From positions 2,542,001-2,606,000 of the forward strand of contig OZ220496.1 in NCBI GenBank assembly GCA_965116235.1: a DNA stretch of 64,000 bases, given 5' to 3'. Positions 1 to 9,445 of the stretch are shown here, piece by piece (within the stretch, counting starts at the first letter, position 1; every line of letters starts with the position of its first letter). A program made the position numbers and the translations under genes. The notes beneath the pieces are model-generated. The model had not been told where the DNA came from. It did not search any database and saw nothing but the letters and a program-made list of their open reading frames with translations. The stretch is from MPNP01 sp965116235. Its GTDB lineage: Bacteria > Pseudomonadota > Alphaproteobacteria > Rhodobacterales > Rhodobacteraceae.

Positions 1-812
1 AAGCACTCTCGTTTTTCAAGAACAATGGTCGAGTGCAGCAGTGCCGTGGTGATGAGCCAAGGCATGAAGGACGCGTTCTCAACCGGGTCCCAAAACCACC
101 ATCCGCCCCAGCCCAGCTCGTAATAGGCCCACCAAGACCCCAAGGCAATCCCCAATGTCAGAAAAATCCATGATGCCAGTGTCCATGGTCGAGTCCATCG
201 TGCCCAGGCCGAGCCAATGTTTCCATAAATCAAACCGGCGACCGCGAAACTGAAGGTTATCGAAAGACCAACATAGCCCAGATAAAGCGTGGGAGGATGG
301 AAGGCGAGACCGGGATCCTGCAGAAGCGGGTTGAGATCCTGACCATCGAAAGGAGGTACAGCAAGTCGTGCAAAAGGGTTGGAGGTGAACAGGATGAAGG
401 ACATAAAGCCACATGCCAGCAAACTCTGTATCGCAAGCACAAGTGCCTTGAAACGGAGCGGCAACTGCTGGCCCCACATGCCGACAAGGAAGCCATATAA
501 ACTGAGAACCAGTATCCAGAGCAACATTGACCCTTCGTGATTGCCCCACACGCCAGTGATTTTGTAAAGGAGCGGTTTCAGTGTGTGCGAATTCAGCACG
601 ACCAAGGCTAGCGAAAAGTCCGAACTCACAAAGGCCGTCGTAAGAGCCGCAAAGGAAATAGCCACAAGAACAAACTGTGTGGTCGCAAGGGTTGATCCCA
701 ATTGAAGAAAGGTTCCCAAATTTTTGAAATAACCGATAAACAGAACCAAGAACTGAACCGTTGCAATCAGAAGAGCGGTGATGAGGGCCAAATGCCCCAG
801 CTCGGAAATCAT
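1..812 (-). CDS. ccmF: Heme lyase subunit CcmF, N-terminal part (cut by window edge)
   Basis: CcmF is the membrane subunit that attaches heme to apocytochrome c in System I cytochrome c maturation. The frame opens with ATG at 812 (MISELGHLALIT) and stays open for 270 codons to the window edge. It reads as consecutive hydrophobic helices with the family blocks VWGNHEGSMLLW and, near the edge, the tryptophan-rich heme-handling motif WWFWDPVENASFMPWL. The C-terminal half lies outside the window. It follows ccmE after 70 nt on the same strand, so the two are probably cotranscribed. Overlapping frames on this strand are shadows. Confidence 0.93.
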   Translation of the reverse strand, partial: MISELGHLALITALLIATVQFLVLFIGYFKNLGTFLQLGSTLATTQFVLVAISFAALTTAFVSSDFSLALVVLNSHTLKPLLYKITGVWGNHEGSMLLWILVLSLYGFLVGMWGQQLPLRFKALVLAIQSLLACGFMSFILFTSNPFARLAVPPFDGQDLNPLLQDPGLAFHPPTLYLGYVGLSITFSFAVAGLIYGNIGSAWARWTRPWTLASWIFLTLGIALGSWWAYYELGWGGWWFWDPVENASFMPWLITTALLHSTIVLEKREC

Positions 813-882
813 GGATTGATCGATTTAAGTCAATTAAAATTGGAAAGGCCAAGCCGGAGACTGCAGAAACGCGTCCAACGAA

Positions 883-1320
883 CTATTCCACGGGTTGCAA
901 AATACCCTTGTCCTCCATGGCATCAATCACTTCCCTTGGTATATATTTTTCGTCATGTCGGGCCAGTACTTCTGTTGCTCGAAAGACAAATCCGTCAAAT
1001 CTCCCCAGTGCAATGGCCCCTTGTTCTTCAGCAAACAGGTCAGGCAAGATCCCCGTGTAAGTGATGGGCAATGATGCGGTCCCATCGGTCAGGCGAAATG
1101 AAATCGTGGAGCGGGCCCTCTCGACGGAATCCTTTTCAACCAGTCCTCCCACTCTAAACACTTCTCCAGGATCGGGGCGATCCGCCAAAACTTCAGCCGG
1201 CGTTCGAAAGAAGGAAATGCCTTCCCGAAACCCGTAACCGATTAGAACCGAAGCAATGGCTAGCAGCACGGACAGGAATACAATGAACTGTGCCCGCCTC
1301 TTTTTTTTCAAACTGTGCAT
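883..1320 (-). CDS. ccmE: Cytochrome c maturation heme chaperone CcmE
   Basis: Periplasmic heme chaperone that binds heme covalently through a histidine and hands it to CcmF. The 145 residues are the usual length. A basic start (KKKRR) precedes one membrane anchor at about residues 11-30, then the OB-fold domain. The heme-binding motif HDEKYIP is intact, with His122 and Tyr126. Its start lies 3 nt after the argC stop, so translation is probably coupled to argC, and ccmF follows. Confidence 0.95.
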   Translation of the reverse strand: MHSLKKKRRAQFIVFLSVLLAIASVLIGYGFREGISFFRTPAEVLADRPDPGEVFRVGGLVEKDSVERARSTISFRLTDGTASLPITYTGILPDLFAEEQGAIALGRFDGFVFRATEVLARHDEKYIPREVIDAMEDKGILQPVE

Positions 1321-1323
1321 ACG

Positions 1324-2352
1324 TTATGGAACCAATGGAACCAATTGGAGTCCTTCCATTTCTGGCAAGCCCAGCATCAGATTGGCATTCTGAATGGCCT
1401 GGCCCGAAGACCCCTTGGTCAGGTTGTCCAAGACAGAGAAGATCTTGCAACGGCCATTTATGCGGTCCGGAAACACAGAAATGTGAACCAGATTCGAGCC
1501 TCTTACATGTCGAGTGGAAACAGGTGTCTCCATCGGTTGAACGTGAATAAACCGCTCATTGGCATATCTCTGAGACAATATCTGATGAATCGTGTCCGGA
1601 TTTCCCTTCACGTAAATTGTTGTCAATATGCCCCTGTTTTGCGGGATCAAGTGAGGGGTAAACGACACTTTCACGGGGGTATCAGACCTTGAACCCAACT
1701 CTTGGTCAAACTCGGCAAGATGTCTGTGCCAAACGGGATTGTAAGGTTGGCAGCCTTCGGACAATTCGGCAAAAATCGTGCTCGGCTTGGCCACACGACC
1801 AGCACCGGAAACGCCCGCCTTCAGATCAAGAGTGATATCCTGCAGATCAATCGCCTTTTCCTCAACCAAAGGCACCAGCGGATAAAGACCTGACGCTGCA
1901 TTGCAACCCGTACAGGCCACGAGCCGCGAAGACCTGATCTTCTCCCGATAGAACTCGGTCAGTCCATAGGTTGCCTCTTTCTGGATGCTGGGTGCCACAT
2001 GGATGTGTCCATACCACCTCTCATACTCGGCGGGATCCCTCAGTCGAAAATCAGCAGAAAGATCAACCAGCAAGGTTGAGCCGAACAGCTCCTTAATCAC
2101 CTTCTGGCTTGTCGTATGCGGAAGAGCGCAAAAAATCAGATCAACGGAGCTAGGATCGAATTCGTCCATGTGCGCGAGTTGAGGCAAGTTGAAACTCGCA
2201 AGACTCGGATATATTTCCGATATGAACTTGCCGGCATTGCGGTCGGCGATCAGAGATGCGATCGCAAGGCGCGGGTGCCCCAACGCAACTCGGATCAATT
2301 CGACGCCAGTATAACCGCTGGCCCCGATAATCGCGATCGTCCTTGAGTTCAT
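1324..2352 (-). CDS. argC: N-acetyl-gamma-glutamyl-phosphate reductase
   Basis: Third step of arginine synthesis: NADPH-dependent reduction of N-acetylglutamyl-5-phosphate to the semialdehyde. The 342-aa protein has an N-terminal dinucleotide-binding fold (IIGASGYTGVELIR, residues 8-21), the conserved ALPHTTS segment, and an active-site cysteine in ACTGCNAASGLY (Cys150). Downstream segments KAGVSGAGR and FTPHLIPQNRGI are also characteristic. It is placed after murI (20-nt gap) and directly before ccmE (3-nt gap), so arginine synthesis and cytochrome maturation genes seem to share a transcript. Confidence 0.95.
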   Translation of the reverse strand: MNSRTIAIIGASGYTGVELIRVALGHPRLAIASLIADRNAGKFISEIYPSLASFNLPQLAHMDEFDPSSVDLIFCALPHTTSQKVIKELFGSTLLVDLSADFRLRDPAEYERWYGHIHVAPSIQKEATYGLTEFYREKIRSSRLVACTGCNAASGLYPLVPLVEEKAIDLQDITLDLKAGVSGAGRVAKPSTIFAELSEGCQPYNPVWHRHLAEFDQELGSRSDTPVKVSFTPHLIPQNRGILTTIYVKGNPDTIHQILSQRYANERFIHVQPMETPVSTRHVRGSNLVHISVFPDRINGRCKIFSVLDNLTKGSSGQAIQNANLMLGLPEMEGLQLVPLVP

Positions 2353-2372
2353 GATCCTGATTCCAAACTGGT

Positions 2373-3185
2373 TTAAAGTGTGTCAAATCGGACGGGGCGG
2401 CACAAAAACAGTGTCGCTCTATTTGAAACCAAACCTGAATCGCCCGAAGTCAGGAATGTCGAGCTGGCTTTCTGGTGGTCAATCCATGAATGTCGCCCTA
2501 GATAATCAACCAAGCTATCGGCCACAAGGGCTGGCTGGCTGATCACTCTGACCTGCGGTCCCAAAGCCTCCTGAAACGTGTCGAGTATCAGCGGATAATG
2601 GGTACAGCCCAAGACGGCAACTTCCGGATTCGGCATTCGTCGCAAAAGAGCATCGACGTGACTCCTGGCCAACGCCTCGGCCATCATCAAATCTCCGCTT
2701 TCGACGGCGTCCACCAATCCGCCGCACGGCTGCGATTCAACGTCGACCCCAATCGCTCGGAATGCCAGTTCTCTTTGGAAGGCTCTGGAGGCTACCGTGG
2801 CTGGAGTGGCAAACAATGCCACCCGCTTGACAGACACCTCTTGGGGAGAAGTGCTATCTCCCCAGGCACGTTCGACGATGGCCTCAATCGTCGGAACAAA
2901 AACTCCAAGCACTCGCCTGTCGGCCGGCACAACTTCTTCCTGAAGTCTGCGCAAGGCGACAGCCGATGCCGTATTGCAGGCCAGGATGACAAGTTGGCAG
3001 TCCCTTCCCCATAACTCTTTTACACCCTCAAGAGTGTACTGATAGATTTCTTCCGACGATCGAACGCCGTACGGCGCTCGCAGGTTGTCACCAAAGTAGA
3101 TTAGTTCGACCTCCGGCAGACGACGGACAATGGCATCAAAGATAGTCAGGCCTCCAAGACCTGAATCAAATATCCCAATGGCCAT
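2373..3185 (-). CDS. murI: Glutamate racemase
   Basis: Makes D-glutamate for peptidoglycan. All diagnostic blocks are present: FDSGLGG at residues 6-12, YFGDNLRAPYG at 30-40, the first catalytic cysteine in ACNTASA (Cys70) and the second in LGCTHYPL (Cys194). At 270 aa it has the normal length. It lies between rpsI (about 200 nt upstream) and argC on the same strand. Confidence 0.95.
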   Translation of the reverse strand: MAIGIFDSGLGGLTIFDAIVRRLPEVELIYFGDNLRAPYGVRSSEEIYQYTLEGVKELWGRDCQLVILACNTASAVALRRLQEEVVPADRRVLGVFVPTIEAIVERAWGDSTSPQEVSVKRVALFATPATVASRAFQRELAFRAIGVDVESQPCGGLVDAVESGDLMMAEALARSHVDALLRRMPNPEVAVLGCTHYPLILDTFQEALGPQVRVISQPALVADSLVDYLGRHSWIDHQKASSTFLTSGDSGLVSNRATLFLCRPVRFDTL

Positions 3186-3381
3186 GGCAAAATTTTTTCA
3201 GCAAAACCGCATGACCTTCCGACTTACCGCGTTGGCGCGGCCACGTAAAGGTTGCCACCGAACCCGTGGTTTTGAGCGTATCTTCGATGGGCTCAGGATT
3301 TCTCGCCGGGAATGGAACCGAGTGGTCCCAATCAGGTCAGCATCGAACATAGACCATGAATATCGGATACGCCTGACTATG

Positions 3382-3870
3382 TTAACGCTTCGAGAACTGA
3401 AAACTTTTGCGGGCTTTTCGTTTGCCATACTTTTTTCGCTCGACCACGCGAGGATCACGAGTGAGAAGACCGGCTGACTTGAGTGACGGCCGATAGTGCG
3501 GTTCATACAGCTGGAGCGCCTTGGAAATCCCATGCCTGAGAGCTCCTGCCTGACCCGACAGCCCTCCCCCTTTAACCGTTGCCTGAACGTCAAACTGTCC
3601 TTCGACGGCCACCAGCTTGAATGGCTGCTGAACAATCATCTGCAACACGGGACGGGTAAAATATTTCTGATAATCCTTCTTGTTGACAAGGATCTTTCCG
3701 CTCCCCGGCTTGATCCACACACGCGCTACGGCGTCCTTGCGCTTGCCTGTCGCGTAGGACCGACCTAGAGAGTCCCGCACGGGTTCTCTCTTGATCTCCT
3801 CGGGCATCTCTGGCGGCTTGGCCTCAACAGTCTCGGCCAGCTCCTCGAATGGTGATTCCACCTCGTTCAT
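3382..3870 (-). CDS. rpsI: 30S ribosomal protein S9
   Basis: Small-subunit protein whose C-terminal tail reaches the P-site tRNA. The S9 core begins at YATGKRKDAVARVW and ends with the basic tail KARKSFQFSKR. About 30 acidic residues precede the core, an N-terminal extension that I associate with alphaproteobacterial S9. The start overlaps the rplM stop by 4 nt (ATGA), the usual coupling of this ribosomal pair. Confidence 0.97.
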   Translation of the reverse strand: MNEVESPFEELAETVEAKPPEMPEEIKREPVRDSLGRSYATGKRKDAVARVWIKPGSGKILVNKKDYQKYFTRPVLQMIVQQPFKLVAVEGQFDVQATVKGGGLSGQAGALRHGISKALQLYEPHYRPSLKSAGLLTRDPRVVERKKYGKRKARKSFQFSKR

Positions 3871-4340
3871 GCAATTCTACTCCGCTTGTTCTTCTCATTT
3901 CTTGCCCCCCAGTCGACAACCTCTGGCTGCTGTGCCTGATGAGGATGTTCGGCGCCGGCATAGACCTTCAAGTTTGTCATTAATTTCCGGGACAGCCGAT
4001 TGTCGGGAAGCATGCGTTGCACTGCCTTGATCACAACCCGCTCAGGATGCCGGCCTTCCAAAACCTGGTTTGCCGTACGGCTCTTGATGCCTCCCGGATA
4101 CCCCGTGTGCCGGTAATATATCTTTTGCTTGAGCTTGTTGCCGGTAAGTTTGACCTTTGCGGCATTAATCACGACGACATTGTCACCCACATCCATGTGG
4201 GGAGTAAATTGTGCCAGATGCTTGCCCCGCAGTCGGGTCGCAATGAATGCAGCCAAGCGACCCAAGACCAGTCCCTGGGCATCAATCAGTATCCATTTCT
4301 TTGCGATATCAGAGGGACGAGCCGAATATGTTGACATCAA
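3867..4340 (-). CDS. rplM: 50S ribosomal protein L13
   Basis: Early-assembly large-subunit protein. The sequence contains the L13 signatures KKWILIDAQGLVLGRLA, NVVVINAAKVKLTGNK and KIYYRHTGYPGG, and has 157 residues, typical for alphaproteobacteria. It is the first gene of the rplM-rpsI unit. The 166 nt upstream, before the stop of the thioesterase gene, probably hold its promoter, but I cannot assign boxes with confidence. Confidence 0.97.
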   Translation of the reverse strand: MMSTYSARPSDIAKKWILIDAQGLVLGRLAAFIATRLRGKHLAQFTPHMDVGDNVVVINAAKVKLTGNKLKQKIYYRHTGYPGGIKSRTANQVLEGRHPERVVIKAVQRMLPDNRLSRKLMTNLKVYAGAEHPHQAQQPEVVDWGARNEKNKRSRIA

Positions 4341-4506
4341 ATCGTACTTTCAAAATATATGGTCCCAACGAGCATCACACAGGCAACGACGGTTGATGAC
4401 CCCCTTGTACCAGCAGAACCTGCGATACACCAACAGGCTTGAGATGTGGTTAATCCTGTCACTTTCAAGTTTTGAGATCGAATTTTCCACAACGCCTTGG
4501 TCGCGC

Positions 4507-4917
4507 TCAAGGAAGGGAGTAAGTCAACGTCGCTCGTGCCACCGCGCCATCCATGTTTTCGCCGTACAGCAAAACATCTCCAACAGCCAGTCTTTTCCCC
4601 AGTTTCAGCAATTTGGCCCGTGCCGTGATCGTTCCCGGCTGAGGCTTGCGCATGAAATCGATCGAGCAACTTGTCGTAACGGCCAGCATCTTTGGGCCGG
4701 CAAAAGCCTGAACCAGAAAATAAACAGCCAAATCAGCTGCGGTAAACAGGGTGGGGCCAGATAGTGTTCCGCCAGGTCGCAAATGCCGGCGATCTGTCAG
4801 CATCTCAATCTTTATGAACCCGTCAGCAAGCTCGCAGATGCGAACCTTTCCCGCGATCTGGGGAAATTCGTCACGGACAAACTTTTTCAGTTCCGCGATT
4901 GTCATTTTGAGTATCAT
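4507..4917 (-). CDS. PaaI-family thioesterase (hotdog fold)
   Basis: Predicted acyl-CoA thioesterase of the 4HBT/PaaI group, 136 aa. The segment RPGGTLSGPTLFTAADLA (about residues 47-64) corresponds to the hotdog helix with its catalytic acidic residue, and TTSCSIDFMRKPQPG to the following strand. The substrate cannot be read from the sequence. It is transcribed towards rplM and is divergent from the enoyl-CoA hydratase relative next door; that context hints at acyl-CoA housekeeping. Confidence 0.85.
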   Translation of the reverse strand: MILKMTIAELKKFVRDEFPQIAGKVRICELADGFIKIEMLTDRRHLRPGGTLSGPTLFTAADLAVYFLVQAFAGPKMLAVTTSCSIDFMRKPQPGTITARAKLLKLGKRLAVGDVLLYGENMDGAVARATLTYSLP

Positions 4918-4963
4918 GGGTTCTTTGTTGTCTTGCCAGAAGTCTCGAATTATGGAGCCATTG

Positions 4964-5755
4964 ATGTCTCAGGAACTGGTACTCAGGAATGATGAAGGTA
5001 ATGTTGCCCATCTGACTTTGAATGACCCCTCAAAGTTAAATGTTCTGACTCACTCCATGCTCGACCAGTTGTTGCTGAACCTCGAAAGTCTGCAGCAGGA
5101 CACGACAATTCGCTGTGTGGTGATCAAGGCCGATGGCAAGGCGTTCTGCGCCGGTCACGATCTGTCGGAGCTTTTGGCCAGAGATCGGGATGCCGCGTCC
5201 CGAACAGAATTTTTGTACCACCTCTTTGACCTCTGTGCAACAGTGATGCAGAAAATTCAAATGATACCCCAACCGGTTATCGCTCAAGTTCATGGAACCG
5301 CTGTTGCGGCCGGTTGTCAACTGGTCGCTTCGTGTGACCTGGCGATTGCCGGACAAAAGGCCCGGTTTGGAGTCAATGGCGTCAATATTGGGCTGTTCTG
5401 CTCGACGCCCATGGTAGCCCTGACAAGAAACATTTCCACCAAGAAAGCCTTCGAATTGCTGACGACCGGGAAAATCGTTGATGCCCAGACAGCCAAAGAG
5501 ATAGGATTGATAAACGAAGTCGTGTCGGATCAGCAACTTGACCAAGCCGTGGAGGATATGGCGACAACCATTGCTTCCAAGCTGTCAGAAGCCGTCAAAA
5601 TAGGCAAGGAGGCATTTTACAGGCAAGCTCAGCTAAATCTGGATGAAGCTTACAAATACACCGGCCGTGTCATGGTCGAAAACATGGGTTTCAAAAATAC
5701 TGCGGAAGGAATTGATGCCTTTTTGGAAAAGCGGGAACCAAACTGGAGCGATTGA
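4964..5755 (+). CDS. Enoyl-CoA hydratase/isomerase family protein
   Basis: Crotonase-fold protein of 263 aa. I place the start at ATG 4964 because GGAG lies 6 nt upstream; an ATG at 4952 is in frame and possible. The oxyanion-hole segment KAFCAGHDLSEL (residues 59-70) and the second block HGTAVAAGCQLVASCDLAIA are clear. Having AAGCQ instead of the more common GGG-type loop, it resembles ECHDC3-like members whose reaction is not well defined. It converges on the M32 carboxypeptidase with a 23-nt gap. Confidence 0.88.
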   Translation: MSQELVLRNDEGNVAHLTLNDPSKLNVLTHSMLDQLLLNLESLQQDTTIRCVVIKADGKAFCAGHDLSELLARDRDAASRTEFLYHLFDLCATVMQKIQMIPQPVIAQVHGTAVAAGCQLVASCDLAIAGQKARFGVNGVNIGLFCSTPMVALTRNISTKKAFELLTTGKIVDAQTAKEIGLINEVVSDQQLDQAVEDMATTIASKLSEAVKIGKEAFYRQAQLNLDEAYKYTGRVMVENMGFKNTAEGIDAFLEKREPNWSD

Positions 5756-5778
5756 TCGTCAGTTGCCGGCCCAATCGA

Positions 5779-7257
5779 TCAAAGATCATACAGTTCCGTA
5801 AATTTCAGTTCCAGATAATTCAGGAGCGGTTCAGGACTGATTTCACATGAAGTGGCCTTTTGAATCGTCGGGATCGGTTCTCGCAGACTGCCGTATTGAT
5901 GAATGTGCTTTTTGAGCCAGTTTGTTGCAGGCGACGGATCACCTCTTGCCAGATTCTCGTTCAAATCGGAAAGTTCATGTTGCATGGCCTCAAACAGACA
6001 CCCCGCATAAACATTGCCCAAGGTATAAGTCGGGAAGTAGCCAAAAAGACCGTAGGACCAGTGAACATCTTGCAACACCCCTAAAGTCGGTTGGTCAACC
6101 GCATAACCAAAACTGTTCTTGAATTTTTCGTTCCAGGCATCCTCGGCGTCTTCCGCATCCAGTGAGCCTGAGATCAAGTCTCTCTCTAACTCATAGCGCA
6201 TGATGATATGCAGGTTGTACTGGACTTCATCCGCTTCAGTACGAACAAATCCTCGCTTGACCTGATTGACAAAGCGGTAAAAATCCATGGCATCATCAAT
6301 GCCAAAATCGCCAAAGGTCTCGTTCATTTGCCTGAACAGCCAGCCCGTGAAGGACTTACTTCGAGCCAGTTGATTTTCGCAAATCCGGGACTGACTTTCG
6401 TGTACCCCGAATGATGCCCCACCACCAATGGCCGTGAATAGATATTCCTTGTTAATGTTCTGTTCGTAACTCCCATGACCCGATTCGTGAATTGTCGAGT
6501 AGAGGCAGTTAAGCGGATCCTTTTCATCCACGCGGGTTGTGATCCTCACATCATTCCCATTACCGGTGCAAAACGGGTGGACGACCAGATCGATTCGTCC
6601 GTTTTCGACATCGTACCCAAATTTCCTGGCCAGAATTCTGGCCAGTTCTAACTGTTTTTCCTTGGGGAAGCTTGCATCCAGACTGATTCTTCCGCTTTCC
6701 TTTGCCATGATTTTGTCACGCAGGGACTCCAATCGAGGACGCAAAATGCCAAAGAGCGTATCCAGATTCTGCTCAGTCATGCCCGACTCGTATTCGGACA
6801 ACAGAGCGTCATAAACCCCACCCTCCCGAGCCAATACTGTCCCCTCTTCTCTTTTCAGTGCGACAACTTGCTTGAGATTGGACTTGAAGAGTTGAAAGTT
6901 GTTCTCCTTCAAGGCAACCTGCCACTGGGCTTCGGCTTGTTCCACCGCCTCGGCGGTGGCTCTTGCCAGATCATCAGGGATCTGCGCTGCACGCTTGTGC
7001 ATCCTTTCGATTTCCCTTACCTGAGCTCGTTCAACGGCCGTCAGCTTGGCGACATCGATCTTGTTCAGCAACTCGGAGATCCGCGATGACTTTTTCCGTC
7101 TGTGTATTTCACTGCTAAGAGCCCCGACGCTGATCGATCTTTGATTGACGGCCCCGCGGGGCATATTCGTCGCATTGTCCCAACTCAAGATCGCCGCAAT
7201 GTAGCCGAGTGCAGAGATATCTTTCACATAGGACTGCAACTGCTCGAAATGGTTCAT
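5779..7257 (-). CDS. M32-family metallocarboxypeptidase (Taq type)
   Basis: Zinc carboxypeptidase that removes C-terminal residues with broad specificity. At 492 aa it has the family length. The HEXXH zinc site is HESGH at residues 257-261, followed after about 25 residues by the HESQSR block that supplies the third ligand. YFPTYTLGNVYAG near the C terminus is another M32 signature. Its start lies 5 nt after the ctaA stop, so the two are likely one transcription unit. Confidence 0.93.
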   Translation of the reverse strand: MNHFEQLQSYVKDISALGYIAAILSWDNATNMPRGAVNQRSISVGALSSEIHRRKKSSRISELLNKIDVAKLTAVERAQVREIERMHKRAAQIPDDLARATAEAVEQAEAQWQVALKENNFQLFKSNLKQVVALKREEGTVLAREGGVYDALLSEYESGMTEQNLDTLFGILRPRLESLRDKIMAKESGRISLDASFPKEKQLELARILARKFGYDVENGRIDLVVHPFCTGNGNDVRITTRVDEKDPLNCLYSTIHESGHGSYEQNINKEYLFTAIGGGASFGVHESQSRICENQLARSKSFTGWLFRQMNETFGDFGIDDAMDFYRFVNQVKRGFVRTEADEVQYNLHIIMRYELERDLISGSLDAEDAEDAWNEKFKNSFGYAVDQPTLGVLQDVHWSYGLFGYFPTYTLGNVYAGCLFEAMQHELSDLNENLARGDPSPATNWLKKHIHQYGSLREPIPTIQKATSCEISPEPLLNYLELKFTELYDL

Positions 7258-7262
7258 GGCGA

Positions 7263-8420
7263 TTATCCTCTGATCGAATGAAGTTTGGGATAACGGCTTT
7301 CAAACAGAAAGCGAACATACACAATGATGACCAATACAGCCCACAGCTGGTGGAGAATGGCCAACTCGACGGGAACAGAGGCTAACGCCGTGCTGACTCC
7401 CAGCCCCGCTTGAATCAGCATCGCCAGCATTCCCCAATACCCCATCCTTTTAGCTGCTTGGTGTGGGGATTTGCGAGCGAGATACCAAGCCCAGAGGGAT
7501 GCAATGACTAGAAGATAGCCGACAATTCGATGATTGAAGTGAACAAGGCTTGGGTTTTCAACGAAATTGACGTACCACGGCGTATAGTCCAGACTGTTGT
7601 CAGGAACGAATTCGCCATTCATCAATGGCCAGGTCGGGAAACCGAGGCCGGCATCAATTCCGGCCATCAACGCACCCAGTATCCCTTGCACGAAGAGCAT
7701 TGTCAGAATGACCAGGCTCACTCTTTCAAGCTTCTGCTCTCGTCCTCGTCTTGCCTGAAGCAACTCGTGACCTTCATGTCTTGTTCTGAGGATGTTCCAG
7801 TAAATCAGGACAAGAATGGCAAATGAAATCGTCAGGTGCGTGGCCAAGCGATATGAAGCGACATCCGTCATTTGATTCTGAAGGCCGCTTGACACCATCC
7901 ACCAGCCGACCAGGCCTTGAAACAGTCCCAGTCCCCCCAAGGCGATCAAGCGCTGTGACCAGACCCGATCGATCTGGCCGGTAAAATAGAGCCAGACGAA
8001 GCCAGCCAGAAATACAACGCCAACCGTTCGTCCCAGCTGTCGATGCCCCCACTCCCACCAAAAAATTGTCTTAAAATCGGAAAGTTGCATGTTATAGTTG
8101 ACAATGTTGAATTCGGGAGTCGTCTTGTATTTCTCAAATTCAGCGTTCCAGTCTTGATCATTCAGGGGGGGAACTGCTCCACTTATGGGTTCCCAAACGG
8201 TTATTGCCAACCCTGAATCGGTATGTCGTGTTATCCCTCCGACCAGAATCATGCCCACAACAAGCCCGAACAGCACTGTCAGAAAAACTCGAATGCCTCT
8301 GCGACTCACTGACGGTGGCACAACAGTCGGTCCACTGGACGGAGACGAGTGGGTCCGATTCGGGCTGGTAACTTCCTCGAACAGTTTGCGCTGTCCTGGC
8401 ACAGGCTTGTCCTTCTTCAA
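7263..8420 (-). CDS. ctaA: Heme A synthase (COX15/CtaA type)
   Basis: Converts heme O to heme A for aa3-type cytochrome oxidase. The 385-aa protein has a hydrophilic start of about 40 residues and then roughly eight membrane helices. Heme-ligand regions are seen as GGITRHTDSGLAI, WWEWGHRQLGRT, VHFNHRIVGYL and LHQLWAVLV, with the typical four histidines. It lies 2 nt downstream of the TrmJ-type gene and 5 nt upstream of the M32 gene. Confidence 0.94.
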   Translation of the reverse strand: MKKDKPVPGQRKLFEEVTSPNRTHSSPSSGPTVVPPSVSRRGIRVFLTVLFGLVVGMILVGGITRHTDSGLAITVWEPISGAVPPLNDQDWNAEFEKYKTTPEFNIVNYNMQLSDFKTIFWWEWGHRQLGRTVGVVFLAGFVWLYFTGQIDRVWSQRLIALGGLGLFQGLVGWWMVSSGLQNQMTDVASYRLATHLTISFAILVLIYWNILRTRHEGHELLQARRGREQKLERVSLVILTMLFVQGILGALMAGIDAGLGFPTWPLMNGEFVPDNSLDYTPWYVNFVENPSLVHFNHRIVGYLLVIASLWAWYLARKSPHQAAKRMGYWGMLAMLIQAGLGVSTALASVPVELAILHQLWAVLVIIVYVRFLFESRYPKLHSIRG

Positions 8421-8422
8421 TG

Positions 8423-9193
8423 CTATTCCTTGGATGCAGGCGGGCGAGTCAATGCCTTGCGTATTCGATGAAATGTCTTGACCTCCCCCATCGTCAAATC
8501 AAGTCTTAGAAAGAGATTCATCAAGTATTCTTCCATGTATCGAATGCGGTTTTGCGGCGTGAAGTAGTCGACACGTTTCAAGTCGCTGATGAAATATTCT
8601 GCCAAGGTCTTTTTGGAAACAACTGAAGCCAGAAAATTTTCCTGCGGCTGATCATGCTCGCCCTCTTGTCTATCCCGAATCTTGCTCCATTCGTAGGCAA
8701 ACAGAACGGCGCAGTGGGCAAGATTTATCGAACTGAAATCCGGATTCGTGGCAATCGACACATAGTCGTTGGCGAACATTATGTCCCGGTTTGTCAGACC
8801 GGTTCGCTCGGGCCCAAACAGAAAGGCGACCGGTTCGTTCAAGCCTAAAATGCGGTCTGCTTTATGCATGGCGCTTTCGGGTGATATCACCGGTTTTTTC
8901 AGCCCTCTTTTGCGGGCCGTAGCCGCAAAGACATATGAATAGTCTGCAACCGCTGATTCAAGATCAGGACAAATCCGGGCGTTGTTCAGCAAGCTGCTGG
9001 CACCGCTGGCTCTGGCCACCGCCTGAGCTGTCAACCACCCTTCCCGCGGATTGACAAGGATCATGCGATTGAACCCGAAATTCAGCAACCCTCTGGCTGC
9101 GGCACCAATGTTTTCGCCCAGTTGAGGATTGACAAAGATAAAGTCAGGATTGGACCCAGCTGTCACTTTGTGCAATTTATCCGCCTTGATCAT
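8423..9193 (-). CDS. trmJ: TrmJ-type tRNA/rRNA 2'-O-methyltransferase (SPOUT)
   Basis: SpoU-family RNA 2'-O-ribose methyltransferase, by family probably acting on tRNA position 32. The trefoil-knot SAM site is evident: FVNPQLGENIGAAARG near the N terminus, FLFGPERTGLTNRD in the middle and SSINLAHCAVLFAYEW later. I prefer ATG 9193 (MIKADKLHKV) because the domain starts shortly after it; the frame extends to 9295, and neither start has an obvious ribosome site. Target specificity is inferred from homology only. Confidence 0.85.
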   Translation of the reverse strand: MIKADKLHKVTAGSNPDFIFVNPQLGENIGAAARGLLNFGFNRMILVNPREGWLTAQAVARASGASSLLNNARICPDLESAVADYSYVFAATARKRGLKKPVISPESAMHKADRILGLNEPVAFLFGPERTGLTNRDIMFANDYVSIATNPDFSSINLAHCAVLFAYEWSKIRDRQEGEHDQPQENFLASVVSKKTLAEYFISDLKRVDYFTPQNRIRYMEEYLMNLFLRLDLTMGEVKTFHRIRKALTRPPASKE

Positions 9194-9445
9194 CGCTAAT
9201 GAGTTTATGAGTAGAATAATCCTGCGGTCGACATCTTGAATTGTCCGACCAAGTTTATTGTTTAGCCTTGCCAAGATAGCTAATATGCAGTGCAATTTGA
9301 CAAGGTTTTACCCAAAGCCAGTCCTCGTCGCCAAAAGTTCTGGACAAGTTCAGGCCTTGATGTGTCGTTGAATGATCTGTCCGTCAACTGGGCGGACGAC
9401 TGGAAGCGGTTTTTGTAAGATGAACATGAAAGCGGGGGATGAGGG

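Noticed and set aside
79..852. A 257-codon minus-strand frame at the window start
   Set aside because: It is out of frame with ccmF, whose motifs (WWFWDPVENASF) are in the neighbouring frame.
5752..5782. Inverted repeat TTGATCG/CGATCAA between two convergent stops
   Set aside because: The loop is long (about 17 nt) and no T-run follows on either strand, so I do not call a bidirectional terminator.
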